Assembly: GCA_917880885.1 (NCBI GenBank)
Contig: OU862930.1
Span: 32,618,040-32,682,039 of the forward strand
DNA from: Limnephilus marmoratus
Taxonomy: Eukaryota > Arthropoda > Insecta > Trichoptera > Limnephilidae
Length of the DNA: 64,000 nt
Direction: 5' to 3'
In this document: piece by piece, positions 1 to 11,049 of the stretch
Layout of the letters: each line of letters begins with the position of its first letter
Position numbering within the stretch: position 1 is the stretch's first letter
Notes under the pieces: generated by a model
The model's input: the letters and a program-made list of their open reading frames with translations, nothing else
Database searches by the model: none
What the model was told of the DNA's origin: nothing
Program-made: the position numbers and the translations under genes

Positions 1-145
1 AAACTCACAACGAGACAGAACCCGGCCACCCCTGCTAAGTCACCAAACGTAGCGAACCACTTGGGGTGACCTATGGCAGAGGTGTTGGTTATCCAATAAA
101 TGGTTCCCGGATCGGCGGTACCCATACCCGCCTCTCAAATAATAA
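1..145 (-). repeat. Interspersed repeat family A, cut by window edge
   Basis: This is one of about a dozen copies in the window of a roughly 350-450 bp repeat, named family A here. Its shared blocks include TTATTGGATAACCAACAC, GGTGACTTAGCAGGGGTG and a CCTGAGG..CCTCAGGGCC segment, and forward copies end in a short A tract. The A tail suggests a retroposed element (a SINE, or the 3' end of a LINE). No convincing RNA polymerase III boxes were seen, so the class is open. Confidence 0.75.
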
Positions 146-805
146 CTAATAAACGTAGGACCTATATGATGACTTACGGTTGACGACTAGCAGCCAACAA
201 TAAAACACGCCTGAAACATTATTTAATAAGCATAATTGTCTGAAAACGTACGTTTTCATTGATGATTTTACGATGTTATTATTTAACAAAAAATTACTCT
301 TGAAACTTGTTTCCCAACCAAGAAACAAATTATTTCTAAAAAATTGTCGAATGTTATAAGAAACTATTTAAAAATCACACCCGATATTTAGGTCTCACTG
401 CGAAAACATAGGACACATAATAAGTACCTATCAAAGTTCAATGAATTGAAATGCTTTCCGATCTCCCTGTAATACCAAGCACGTTAGATAAAGTAACTTA
501 ACGCAAGAGTACGCGCTCTTGTCTAACATCCAGTGTCCTTTGTCCAATATCCAACTTTCGCAAACAAGAATTCGTCACTTTGGCCAACATCCAAATTAAA
601 AACGTGTTTTCTGCGTAATTTTATACATTTAGAACATTTTGTACTTAAAAAAAAACACTTTGTAATACTATAAAACATTATAGTAGACTTACAATTTAGC
701 TAATTTCATTTAATATGCCTTTTTCGTAAAAAAAACTTTAAAGCGCTGTTTCTCATGATTTACGTTTTGGTCTGTTGGAGTAAAACGAACTAAAGCGACG
801 AAAAA
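146..805. other. AT-rich sequence without recognised feature
   Basis: No coding pattern, terminal repeat or RNA gene was recognised here. The short open reading frames lack any family motif. Confidence 0.4.
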
Positions 806-955
806 TCTATCGTAACACCCGTTTTCAAATCAGGCAGCCCTGAAGAAATATCAAATTATCGACCCATATCTCTTGTCTCAAACATTGCAAAAATTTTTGA
901 AAAGATCGTAAAAAAGCAACTCATGTACTACATTGAAAATAATAAAATAATGGGG
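806..955 (+). pseudogene. Non-LTR reverse transcriptase relic (N-terminal RT block)
   Basis: One reading frame spells a classic early RT-domain block of LINE ORF2: TPVFKSG, then NYRPISLV, then KIFEKIVKKQL. Established knowledge: this block lies just before the fingers region in Jockey/CR1-type reverse transcriptases. Only about 50 codons remain, and both sides run into unrelated sequence, so it is a dead fragment. Confidence 0.85.
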
Positions 956-1339
956 GTATGCCACGACATCTTCTTTCATCGTTTTTGTGGATTCGGGCTG
1001 AAAAAGGAGGTGTGCTCTATTTTCGGTTGGTAATGCTGATTTTCGTACAGATTGGTGGCGGTACTTTTGACATCTGTCAAACTCATCTGTCACTGTCATT
1101 TACGTGTTGTAACATTTTTAGGGATTGGTGTATTTATGCATTTTTATAAGACGGATAGAAACGAGGCTTTGAAAGCTATTGCTTTGGCATCTGCGGCAGT
1201 TTTACCGGCGCTGCAGTGATTTAAAAAAGGCGAGTGACTCACAAATTAGATCGGAAGTTGTAGAGAGAACCATGGCTTCTCCGGCGTAACGAACACGGCG
1301 CACTAAATATGCTCGAAACAATGAACTTCGTCTAAAAAA
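956..1339. other. Unassigned spacer
   Basis: A GGTATGCCACGACATCTTC block recurs in inverted form near 14860-14893, which suggests an uncharacterised repeat. Nothing else was recognised. Confidence 0.3.
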
Positions 1340-1535
1340 TCGTCCGGTTTCTTTAAAAATATGTATTTGAGAATGCCAGACACGGTGTTCGCTGGAGATC
1401 GCCAAAAAAAATCAATTAAAATTGAATTTCCCAAGCTGTCTGGATGCTCTAGATGGGAAGCACATTGTCTTCAGGGCCAAAAGATGTGATGGCTCTTACT
1501 TTTTAATAATAAAGGCCAACACAGCATTGTTTTAA
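1340..1535 (+). pseudogene. PIF/Harbinger (HARBI1-like) transposase relic
   Basis: Frames here read FKNMYLRMP, then ALDGKHI, then KGQHSIVL. In the Harbinger/DDE_Tnp_4 family the first catalytic Asp lies in the LDGKH motif, and the order of the three blocks matches the family. At least two small frameshifts separate them. The relic is cut at TTAA (1532-1535) by the piggyBac-like element. Joining the two flanks across the element restores KGQHSIVLMA, which supports both the family call and the insertion point. Confidence 0.75.
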
Positions 1536-2360
1536 CCCGCCCAAATCCACGATGCGATAATAGTTTACAACGCTCTTTAAAACGTCAATAACTCCTCAAA
1601 TGCTTCAATCATTAAATCAAGATTTTAGGTATTCCTAAAAAATATATTTTTGCATCCGTAAAAAATATTTTAAAAATTGTGACGTTTCTGTATAAAATAA
1701 TAAAAAATGTTTTCCTAAAAGTCAACACATTTCTATGTCAGTTGAGACAACAAATTTTAAATTTCTATGGGAATAACAGAGAAGACAAAACATTAATTCA
1801 TTTCAACCTCATTAACCTACGTCCAATATTACGATCTCCTTTTAGTTATGTATGACAAAAAGAGATGTAAAATAAAACGTTAAAACCTTTTGCCTATCTG
1901 TAGAGATTATTTTACTTCTCGAAGTTGACATCATAATACGTTTGTCGTCGCTTTCTAGTGCATTAATTTGAAATGTCTGAAAACAGAGATGACAATATTA
2001 ATTATCTTGCTGCAAAAAAACTTGGGTTGCTTGACATTCCGTTTTCATTTTAAAAAGAGCCACAAAAAAAATGAGGAACCACATCGGAAGGTTCGGCCAA
2101 CCGACCACCTGATCCTCAAACCAGAGTCATTTTTAAATTCCTTTCTGCGTATTTCCTTAAAATTAACGACAAAATGTTACGATTGTAGACAATCAGATGA
2201 CGGGGGATGTTTTTTGTTTAGTTTTATGGGTTTTGGGTTATTTGCAGGGTCATGCCACATTTATGCCAAGTAATAAATGTTTATTTAATTTCATTTTATT
2301 TTTATCAAATAATCTTTTCGTGGAAGACTTGATTAAGACAATGACAATGCAGTGCTTTTT

Positions 2361-2782
2361 TTTACAATAGCTCCACACAGGAGGCCCTGAGAAAAATAAT
2401 TCCCCCCAGGGCCTATGACATCTTGGGGATGATGTGTGAAGGGTCTTTTTAGGAAAGGAAGGTTAGGAAGTTCTGAGAAGGAAAAGGATGTAAGGGGTGG
2501 GTAGGAATCTGGGTGTCATTGTGTCCAAGAGTGACGGACGTATGAATCCATCTCTTCCACTGCGGTGTAAGGCGATGTTCTGAGAGAGTACAGCTGGAGA
2601 AGTAATAAATATATAAATATATAATAATAAAGCAAAACCCGGACAAATCTCTGCCCACGAACCCGGGCACCCCTACTAAGTTACGAAACGTAGCTAACTA
2701 CTTGGAATGACCTTTGGCAGAAGTGTTGGTTATCCAATAAATGGTTCCCGGGGCGGCGGCACCCATACTTGCCTCCCAAATT
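2361..2782 (-). repeat. Family A repeat nested in piggyBac-like copy 1
   Basis: A near-complete minus-strand copy. Its counterpart in the second piggyBac-like element (48411-49277) is split by a 433-bp insertion. Confidence 0.75.
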
Positions 2783-3399
2783 GAAAAGTAAGGCATTGCT
2801 CTATAATTGAGATTCCTGATATGTATGTGTTGTAAAACCATATAGTTACATTATAGGTAGAGCCATGTTAATTTGTGGAGATCTGGATGGGATACAAGGC
2901 CGATAAAAATTATAATAATTTCCACCTTTTTATAGCGCCGTTTAGTGATAAAGTCACGTCAAGTGTACTTGATGGATGGGATTAAAAGGTACGCTTAATT
3001 AGTTAGGGCATTCAAAAAGGAAGATGCATAACAATACTTCATCCAAAATACGATTGTAAACATTACTGCACCACCATAAAACTCTTTTGTGAGGGTTGGG
3101 TGCAATATTTAGAATCTTACCTAAAACTACCCCCATAAAATAATTATTTTAAAAAGGGACTTTCTTTCCATTGAAACAGTAGCAAAGTGACGTCTTTACA
3201 AATGATTACATGGAAGGAAGTAGCAATAAATATAAATGGTTAGGTTTCAATGAATTGAAGGTACAATTTGCAATGATGTTAGGATTTTAAAAATATATAT
3301 TTTTTTGAATTATTTATTATTTTTACTATTTTAGAACGCTCACTGTCTTTGTGTAACTTGCTATTTCGATCATCTTCTAAAATGCATATTTTTCATAAT

Positions 3400-3712
3400 A
3401 ACGGCATGCCGCCGCCTCGATAACCATTTATTGGACAACCAACACTTCTGCCATAAGTGACTTCAAGTAGTTTGTTACGTTTGGTGACGTAGCAGGGGTG
3501 ACCAGGTTCATGGGGTAGGTTTGGTTCCGGATCTTGGCGGCGGGTACGTCTGCCTAGCAACTGGCTTTGTGTGGCTGGCCGGATCGGGAGAGACTGGTTG
3601 AGGGAGACCTTTTGACCTCTCCAGCAGGAAGACCTCTCCCCAAAGATGACATAGGCCCTGAAGCGAATTATTTTCCTCAGGGCCTCATGTGTGAAGCTAA
3701 TGTAAAAAAAAT
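3400..3712 (+). repeat. Family A repeat nested in piggyBac-like copy 1
   Basis: A plus-strand copy ending in an A tract near 3705-3712. It matches 49926-50238 in the second element. Confidence 0.75.
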
Positions 3713-4261
3713 ACTGTATGTCTGCACTACAGTATCCACAGCTTAAGTTCTTATAGTTTCGTATAGTACTAGATGACGTGTGGTCGCCATTTTACGATTT
3801 AATATAGATTTACTATAAACGAATGCATTACATAATTTATGTAGGTAAATATAATAACAAAGTCTTTGTTTTGCTTTTTTGGAAAAATCTTTTACATCTA
3901 CATTTTTATTTATATTTTATTATGATAAACACGTTGGATTAATGTTTAAATGAGAATTTACCTAATAGGTTTTTGTCGTTATGTTCCTGTGAAATAAATA
4001 TTTTAATTTGCTATGTAAACTATTTCCACTCATAAAAGTAAAATTTATCCTAAAGGTTATCTCTAAATTTCGGAAAAATGTTAAAACATATAAGTGAGTA
4101 TTATACATATAAGTGAGTATTATACATATAGTGAGTATAAAAAATACTAGTGTGCAGTTCACACCGGTAGAAGCGAAACCTTCAGAAAAAAGAGTCGGAA
4201 GGCTACGAAGCACCGCATAAAGAGGAGACCGATTATTCTAACCCATTCTCTATAAATGCTA

Positions 4262-4835
4262 TAGATGAATGTGTTTGTCTCCTTTTAGTGTCGCTTTTTC
4301 GTTTCATCCAGTTTCAAATCACAACGGTGCGAAAGAAATTTTCACTTCAAAGTAATTATAAAATTATTTTTTCGTGGTTTGCTTATTGTTTGTGGTTTGC
4401 TTTTTAGTGTCGCTTTTTAGTTTCAACTAGTTTCAAATCACAACGGTGCTAAAGAAGTTTTCACTTCAAAGTAATTATAACATTATATTTTTCTTGGTTT
4501 GTTTATTGTTTTTTTGTCGCTTTTTCGTTTCATCCAGTTTCAAATCACAACGGTGCTAAATAAGTTTTTCACTTCAAAATAATTATAAAATTATTTTTTT
4601 CGTGGTTTGCTTATTCTTTCTTTTAGTGTGGCTTTTTCGTTTCATCCAGTTTCAAATCACAACGGTGCTAAAGAAGTTTTCATTTCAAAGTAATTATAAC
4701 ATATTTTTTTCGTGGTTTGCTTACCGTTTTTTTAGTGTCGCTTTTTCGTTTCATCCAGTTTCAAATCACAACGGTGCTAAAGAAGTTTTTCACTTCAAAA
4801 TAATTATAATTTATATTTTCGTGGTTTGCTTTTGC
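4262..4835. repeat. Minisatellite, about 113-bp unit, 5 copies
   Basis: Five head-to-tail units each contain GTCGCTTTTTCGTTTCATCC, CACAACGGTGC and TTCACTTCAAAGTAATTATAA blocks. The unit cores start near 4289, 4402, 4516, 4628 and 4737. The homologous array at 50765-51655 has eight units. Confidence 0.9.
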
Positions 4836-5330
4836 GTAAAACTATAAAAAAAAATAAAATTCGAGTGTTCTTTAAGTATTGTTAAAACCATTCAATCTGG
4901 TATTAACTTAGATCAGCAAACATATTTTTTGTAAATGTATTTAAAAAATGATAGTAGGTCGGTGTCAGCCCTTACTAGTACCTAGCGCATTCCACATGTG
5001 GCTTTCTGAAACAATGATGCTCTTCTCGAGGCTAACGTGACTCTAGGCGGTCGCTGTCACAGCCGCCCGCCTTGTTGGGCGTTTCAAATAATATTTGATT
5101 ATTTATTATGAATGATTATTTTTTTAATATTTCAGTTTTAGGGCACAAAATCAATATGTTTTTCTTACAATAAATTCATATAAGCCAAATAAAAAATATT
5201 CACAACAATATTTTTACAAAAAACCCGAAATAATTTCCAAATCCCATAGAGTAACGCTGTGTAACAAGACGGTTTGTCGAGGGTATTTTTAGCATGGTAT
5301 GGGAAAGGTTAATGGCGCCTAGTAATTTAG

Positions 5331-5392
5331 TGACGCTATACCCCACCAACAGTCTTGCATTGGTGCAAGACTGTTGGTGAGGTATACCGTCA
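5331..5392. repeat. Near-perfect 29-bp hairpin
   Basis: Bases 5331-5359 pair with 5364-5392 around a 4-base TTGG loop, with two mismatches in 29. The core is CACCAACAGTCTTGCA. It lies 18 bases outside the right TTAA of the piggyBac-like element, in old host sequence. Confidence 0.85.
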
Positions 5393-5862
5393 ATGCTCAC
5401 TGAATCTCGCTACAACAATTATTGTCTAACTATTATGAAACAACAGGCGCAGATATGTTTGCCCCCTGAAAGTGGATTTTCAATTACCATCTAGGCAGAC
5501 CAAGATGCGTGCTTGAAAATGCCTGGGATTGGGATTTTGGCAAACAGGTTAAGAATCCTAGCTCCAATCAACTTTGGCATGGGTAAAGTTGAATCCATTA
5601 CGTGGACAATTTGTGCGCTTCACAACTTTCTTATTAGAAGAGAAAATAGCAGCATGCGTGGAAATTGATGGAGCGAGAGCACCAAACTAATTGGGATTCG
5701 TTGTTGAACGTTGGGCAGCAGGCAGCGACAGACTCCAGCAAGTGCTTCGCACTTGTGGGATCTTTTCATAGATTTCTTCACACTGTTCCCTAGCAGATGT
5801 TAAATAATGTCTATGTGCCTACAAGTCTAACTGTTAAAGCACTACTTATTTTAGTTGTAATC
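5393..5862. other. Unassigned spacer
   Basis: No gene, terminal repeat or RNA gene was recognised. Confidence 0.35.
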
Positions 5863-6315
5863 AATTTAGGAGGTGGATATGGGTACCGCTGCCCCGGGAA
5901 CTATTTATTGGATAACAACACCTTTGCCATAGGTCACCCCAAGTGGTTATCTACGTTTGGTAACTTAGCAGGGGTGCCCGGGTTAGTCTGTGTCTTGGCA
6001 GTGAATGCATCTGCCCACTGGCTGCCTGGCAGGGCGGATTGAGAGAAAATGATTGAGGGAGTCCCTTTGACTTCTCCAACCATACTTTCTCGGAACATCA
6101 CCTTGCACCGCAGTGGGAGGGATGAATTCACAAGTCTGTCACTCCTGGATACACTGACACCCAGATTCACCCACCCCTAATACCCTTTTCCTTCCCAGAA
6201 CTTTCTCTCCTTCCTTTCCTAAAAAGACCCTCCATACAGCATCCCCAAAGATGACATAGGCCCTGAGGGCAATTATTTTCCTCGGGACCTCCAGTGTGGA
6301 GCTAATGTAAAAAAA
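5863..6315 (+). repeat. Family A repeat, one of the fullest copies
   Basis: It runs from GGAGGTGGATATGGGTACCG to a 3' A tract after GAGCTAATGT. It is among the longest copies in the window, about 450 bp. Confidence 0.8.
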
Positions 6316-7048
6316 GTATATGTTGTGGGTAAGATATAATAAGTTTCAATCCTTTGCCCCATTAATCCAAATAGTTAGTCAGCGTCCTTGAGTAAAGTTA
6401 TAGTATTGATACAGGGATGGGATACTGTCAGGATTCATATTCCAGGTGTTAAAGGATAAATGGCTAAAGCGCCAAGCAGCTGGAAAGGAAGAGTGACTCA
6501 AGAAACCTATAGCTGTATGGCGCTTGAGCCATTTTTACCTATGCAACTGTGCGACGCTTTAGCCTTTGTCCTTTCCAGCGTCAATATTATAAAATAAAGT
6601 CCTCCGCCGATATTTTTAAAACATTTTTCTTTGAACATAACAATTTTGTGAAATTCTTATTTTAATTTATCATAAAAACAAAAAATTTTGTGATTTCAAA
6701 AAATTTTATGAATTTAAAATATTATAATTAAAAAAAAAAAAACTGCAATATGAAATATTATAATCAATTAGAAATTTGTAAACTTTAATGTACAAATTAC
6801 TAAAATAAAATTCAAATAATAATTTGGAAGGTATAACAACTGTTTTCATGAAATTCATAATGAATACCAACATACTTAATTTTTCTTTACTTTATCAATT
6901 ATCAATATTAAACAATCAATATAAAAATACAATAAGTACATATATTATATATTTAAATACATATTAGGAATAGTCAACATTTTCAGAAGTCTTGCCGCAG
7001 CAGTATTGATATGAAATCTTTAGGCAACTGGAGCGGCGAATCCTTCCT
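6316..7048. other. AT-rich sequence downstream of the ADI1-like locus
   Basis: Mostly AT-rich sequence with an imperfect inverted pair around 6460-6590 (GGCTAAAGCG against CGCTTTAGCC). It would hold the 3' UTR of the ADI1-like gene on the minus strand. Nothing else was recognised. Confidence 0.35.
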
Positions 7049-7450
7049 TTAGCTCCTCCACATATAATCTTCGACCTCCTTCCGGCCGGGCTGAGGCATA
7101 TCATCCGCCGGGCTGTTGTGGGGAATCCACACCCCCTCTCCCACAAATAATCTTTTAGCAACTATGAAATTCTGAAACAAAGAAGATGATACCCTTTATC
7201 TTTCACGCACTTAATGGCTGTATTAAAAGTATTTAAGTGTTTTTTCACAGGGAAGTTCTTAGATATTTCATTCCTGCCAGTGAAGTATAATTTTTTTAAC
7301 ATTTAGTTAGAAAGATTATTCCATAATAACAATACTAGGTAGAAACCAGGTTATCCTTAAAGTTCCTGTCTTCCTGGACAGATTTTTTTAAAATGAGACT
7401 TCACTAGTAATTTATTTTTATTTTTTATTAGTTTTTATATACATACACAT

Positions 7451-9975
7451 CAGTGGCGTAGCGTGGGTTTCGGCCGCCCGGGGCGGAGGAAAATTTTGCC
7501 GCCCCCCCCCCTAACTTCTAAAGGTACTTTTTCCCCAGATTTTCAAGCGCTGACCGGGGGGGGGGTACATATCCTATTTTTTATGCCGGCTTTTAGAATC
7601 CTATGTGCCGAGTACTCTTCCAATAAAATCACGCTTATGAATTCTACAAAAAAATTTACATATAACTGCTCTCAGAAATCGAGAATGGTATGCCTGTAAT
7701 AGAATTTCGCATCTTCATCACGCATACGTATGGAATGCAACTCAAATGCAAAGCTTCACTCGGTACACGATGAATCGGCAACTTATTGATATATTGATAA
7801 CACAAAACTGGTTTAAATTAAAATAAATTAAAACTGGTTTAAATTAAATTTAAAATAATAGGTTTATCAAAACTACACTCAGAACATAAAATGGTTTTAC
7901 TTTGATACTAGCGGCACTTATAATCAGAACGCAAAACTGGTCTTAATTACATCTGTATGTGGTGAATTAAAGCTACACTCAGAACATGAAAATGGTTTGT
8001 CTTTAATTCTGCTGGCAATTACATTCTGAACAAAAAACTGGTTTTAATTAAATCTGTACGCGGTGAATTAAAACTGCACTTAAAACATGAAAAGGGTTTT
8101 TCTTTGATTCTGCCGGCATTTACATTCTGAACACAAAACTGGTTTAAATTAAATCTGTTTGTGGTGAATTAAAACTACACTCAAAACATCGGGGCGGAGG
8201 AAAATTTTGCCGCCCCCTTATTTGGGAACTTCAAGCGGTGGGGGGGGGGGGGGGGGTTATATCTGGAATATTTATTATTAGGACCTATTTATATACGAGC
8301 CGGATTTTTTAAATAATCACTTTTGACGAGTATTCTTTCAACGAAAATCATGTTTATAAATTCTACTCCAAAGTTGATTGATTGATACTGCGTTAGAGTC
8401 CCCAAACAATAGTTACACACGCAACAATCAATTTCTCAGAATTTTTCAGCATTATGTAACTCAAATGTAAAGCTTCATTCGATGCAGGATGAATCTGCAA
8501 CTCGTTATTTAATTTATCTTTGTATTCTGAACACAAAACCAATTTGTATGCGGTGAATTAAATCTACACTCAGAATATGAAAATGGTTTTTCTTTGATTC
8601 TGGCAGCACATACATAGTCTGCAAATAGAATATTATAACTGAACTTCGAATAAGAGGATGTTTTCCTTCGAAGTGTGTCAACAGATGAATCCACAACTGG
8701 AAATTTACATTCTCAACATAAAATTGGTTTGAATTAAGTCTATATGCGGCGAATTAAAAGTACACTCAGAACACGAATATGGTTTCTCTTTGATTCTGGC
8801 AGCACATACAGAGTCTGCAACTAGAATTTAATAACTGAACTTCGAATAAGATAATGTTTTCCTTTGAATTGTGTCACCAGATGAATTCTCAAATGGAATT
8901 TTACATCCTGAAAACTGGTTTAACCCTTCGAATAATAAGAAAAAAAATATCTATAAACTTTTGCCTGTCAATGTTTGCGCACAAAATTTCCAGTTCTTCC
9001 CATGCAATGTTCATTTTTATTAAAACAAAACTGTTCTTAAATCTAGATAAAGTAATTTTTCCGACGTGCTTATTAAAACATTATTGTTTCTAAACATTAA
9101 AATTTTCATATTGGAAATGTGAATTGGCTCAAAAATACACGCCTGCGAATATTCGAATTAAAGTACATAAAATAGAATAAACTTAAAATTTTAAATACAG
9201 ATTCCTTTTCTTAAAAAAATGTTATAAAACTGTATCTTAACTTTTTATCGCAATCACAAATTTATGATTTTTTTATTTATTAAATTTCAGAAAAATATTT
9301 TGTATAAGAATTTGAGTAGACCGACAAAGCTGTCATATAGCAGCTTGTCTGCAGGTTCTAACAATTTACACATTCTTAATATAATATATAAGAAAATATT
9401 TAAATGTGTGGGAAATAATTTCACAATTTTATTTTAAAATTAAATGTGTGAGATAATTTGCGTCTCCTGTGATTAGACGGGTTAAATTAAATTTGTATTT
9501 GCCGAATTAAAACTACACTCAGAAAATGAAAATGGTTTCTCTTTGATTCTGGCAGCACATACATAGTCTACAACCAGAATTTCATAACTGCACTTCGAAT
9601 AAAATAATGGTCTCTTTTGAAATGTATCAGCAGACGAACACAACTGAAATTCATTCGTGAATACATTCTGAACACATGCCTGGTTTTAATTAAGAGTGAA
9701 TCTGTTTGCGAGTTATCGGCTTTAATTAGTATTACTCTCATAATATGCGTACGGTTTGCTTAAAAAAAATACCTAGTTATTGATATTTTTAATGAATTAA
9801 AAAAAAGAGTTGGATCCGTAAAGGAAAGGATCATAGAACATGTTCTAATAATGATTTGAAATGGTTTAAAATTTTCCAAGGTAATGTTATTATTTATTGT
9901 GAAAATTTGCCGCCCCCCTTAAAAGTGCCGCCCGGGGCGGGCCGCCCCCCCCGCCCCCCCCACGCTACGCCTCTG
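7451..9975. mobile_element. hAT-type element carrying a decayed zinc-finger array
   Basis: The ends are CAGTGGCGTAGCGTGGG and its inverse CCCACGCTACGCCTCTG. An exact 8-bp duplication ATACACAT flanks them (7443-7450 and 9976-9983). Eight-base duplications with CAG-starting ends are typical of hAT. The terminal CGGGGCGGAGGAAAATTTTG block is repeated inside at about 8187, so the left end is partly duplicated. Much of the interior (about 7800-9650) is a minus-strand tandem array in which frames spell KEKPFSCSEC and KPVLCSEC, meaning eroded C2H2 zinc fingers. No transposase was recognised. It lies in intron 2 of the ADI1-like locus. Confidence 0.85.
7800..9650 (-). pseudogene. Eroded C2H2 zinc-finger array inside the hAT element
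   Basis: On the minus strand the recurring unit contains GAAAAACCATTTTCATGTTC, which reads EKPFSC, followed by SEC. Between these, other frames give KPVLCSEC. The spacing suggests finger pairs in two frames broken by indels. Longest open pieces are about 60 codons (8509-8696). The second half of most fingers (the His pair) is no longer clear. The array differs from the KPFSCSDCNYSCS type at 17 kb, 38 kb and 62 kb. Confidence 0.55.
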
Positions 9976-10212
9976 ATACACATGTAACTCATGAGTAATT
10001 AAACATTCAACGTTGATTAAAAAACTGTAAAAACACATACATGTATACGATATATAACCTTTACGAGAGTGCAATTACTCGTGTGTAAAGGCAAGAACAA
10101 AAAGGAGTTTTTTTTTTTATTAAAAATAAAATAAAAAATTATAACACAAAAATATGTATATGTGCATAAATAATAATGAAGTTCCACATGCTCCTACTAC
10201 ACCACAATATAA

Positions 10213-10476
10213 TGTTGCCTATGTCATCTTTGAGGATGCTGTGTGGAGGGTCTTTTTAGGAAAAGGAAGGAGAGGAAGTTCTGGGAAGGAAAGAAGGTAT
10301 GAGGGGAGGGTAGGAATCTGGAGTCGATATATGCCAAGATCCGGACAAACCTTACCCCATGAACCCGGGCACCTCTGCCATATCACCAAATGTAGCGAAC
10401 AACTTGGGTGACCTATGGCAGAGGTGTTGGTCATCCAACAAATGGGGCGGTACTCATACCCGCCTCCCAAATTGAA
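10213..10476 (-). repeat. Family A repeat in ADI1-like intron 2
   Basis: A minus-strand copy without the terminal A tract. It begins with the CTATGTCATCTTTGAGGATG block and ends at CGCCTCCCAAATTG. Confidence 0.75.
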
Positions 10477-11049
10477 TATAGAAAGAAACCATTCGTAGAA
10501 GCATGCACTCACTTGAAAAAATAAATGGTTACTTACTTTTGTGTCAAGAGTAAAGCGGTGATAGATTCCACTTAGTAATATTCATGTCTCCGGCAACCAC
10601 CTCAATCCTGATCCAGTCATCCTTTCCATATCTCACATCAAAGTAGACTGATCCATCCAAGACAAAATTGATCTCTTCATCCGTGTGCAAATGTTCTTTG
10701 AAGAATGACTTCTCCTCGTAATTTGGCAGACACTCCTTGGAGCAAGTTATATGATCCTCATATGTATACCCACGATCACTCTTATCTTTTATCAAGAACT
10801 CCATCAGTTTTGTAAGTATCGCAGTTGATCTGTGGAAAAAATATGGTGACAGCTTAAAATTGGAAAAGAATAATGTTAATAGGTATTATATTTTATGTAC
10901 AAATTAATACAAGCTATTGTATTACCTTGAAATATTCAAGTCCTGTCTGTAAACTTCATCAAGGTTTAGGAATTCAGGAGGGTTCCTCTGGTGATCCAAC
11001 CGCTGGGAGTTTACAAAACTATCCGTCAACCAAGCGCGCACCATTTTTG

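Larger units (their letters stand above)
1536..5308. mobile_element. piggyBac-like nonautonomous element, copy 1
   Basis: A 3773-bp block flanked by TTAA on both sides (1532-1535 and 5309-5312). It recurs almost base for base at 47585-52144 in a different context that is also flanked by TTAA. The ends start with CCCGCCCAAATCC on the left and, inverted, CCTTTCCCATACC on the right, so the terminal inverted repeat is short and imperfect. Established knowledge: TTAA duplication is the hallmark of piggyBac-type transposition. No transposase is present. The interior carries two family A copies in opposite orientation and a 113-bp minisatellite. The near-identity of the copies implies recent movement, with the transposase supplied in trans. 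Confidence 0.8.
7049..11044 (-). pseudogene. Adi1: Acireductone dioxygenase (ADI1) locus, three exons with frameshifts
   Basis: ADI1 is the cupin metalloenzyme that oxidises acireductone in the methionine salvage pathway. Exon 1 (10926-11044) starts MVRAWLTD and contains QRLDHQRNPPEFL. Exon 2 (10537-10829) has [18 protein letters not shown] and [18 protein letters not shown], with the metal-binding HxHxxxxE. IYHRF, which holds the third His, lies in a shifted frame. Exon 3 (7049-7171) has AKRLFVGE and ends DYMWRS-stop. All splice sites are good: AAG|GTAATA, CCACAG|ATC, AAA|GTAAGT and TTTCAG|AAT. Against the family pattern there are three frameshifts, near [22 protein letters not shown] and [11 protein letters not shown], and several conserved residues differ (GEPVW is GEGVW). 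Intron 1 is 96 bp; intron 2 is 3.4 kb and contains a hAT element and a family A repeat. Retained introns exclude a retrocopy. It is probably a decayed duplicate, although assembly indels remain possible. Confidence 0.85.

Noticed and set aside
4602..4847. Phe-rich 81-codon frame repeated at 51431-51676
   Set aside because: It is a read-through of the 113-bp minisatellite and lacks independent coding evidence.
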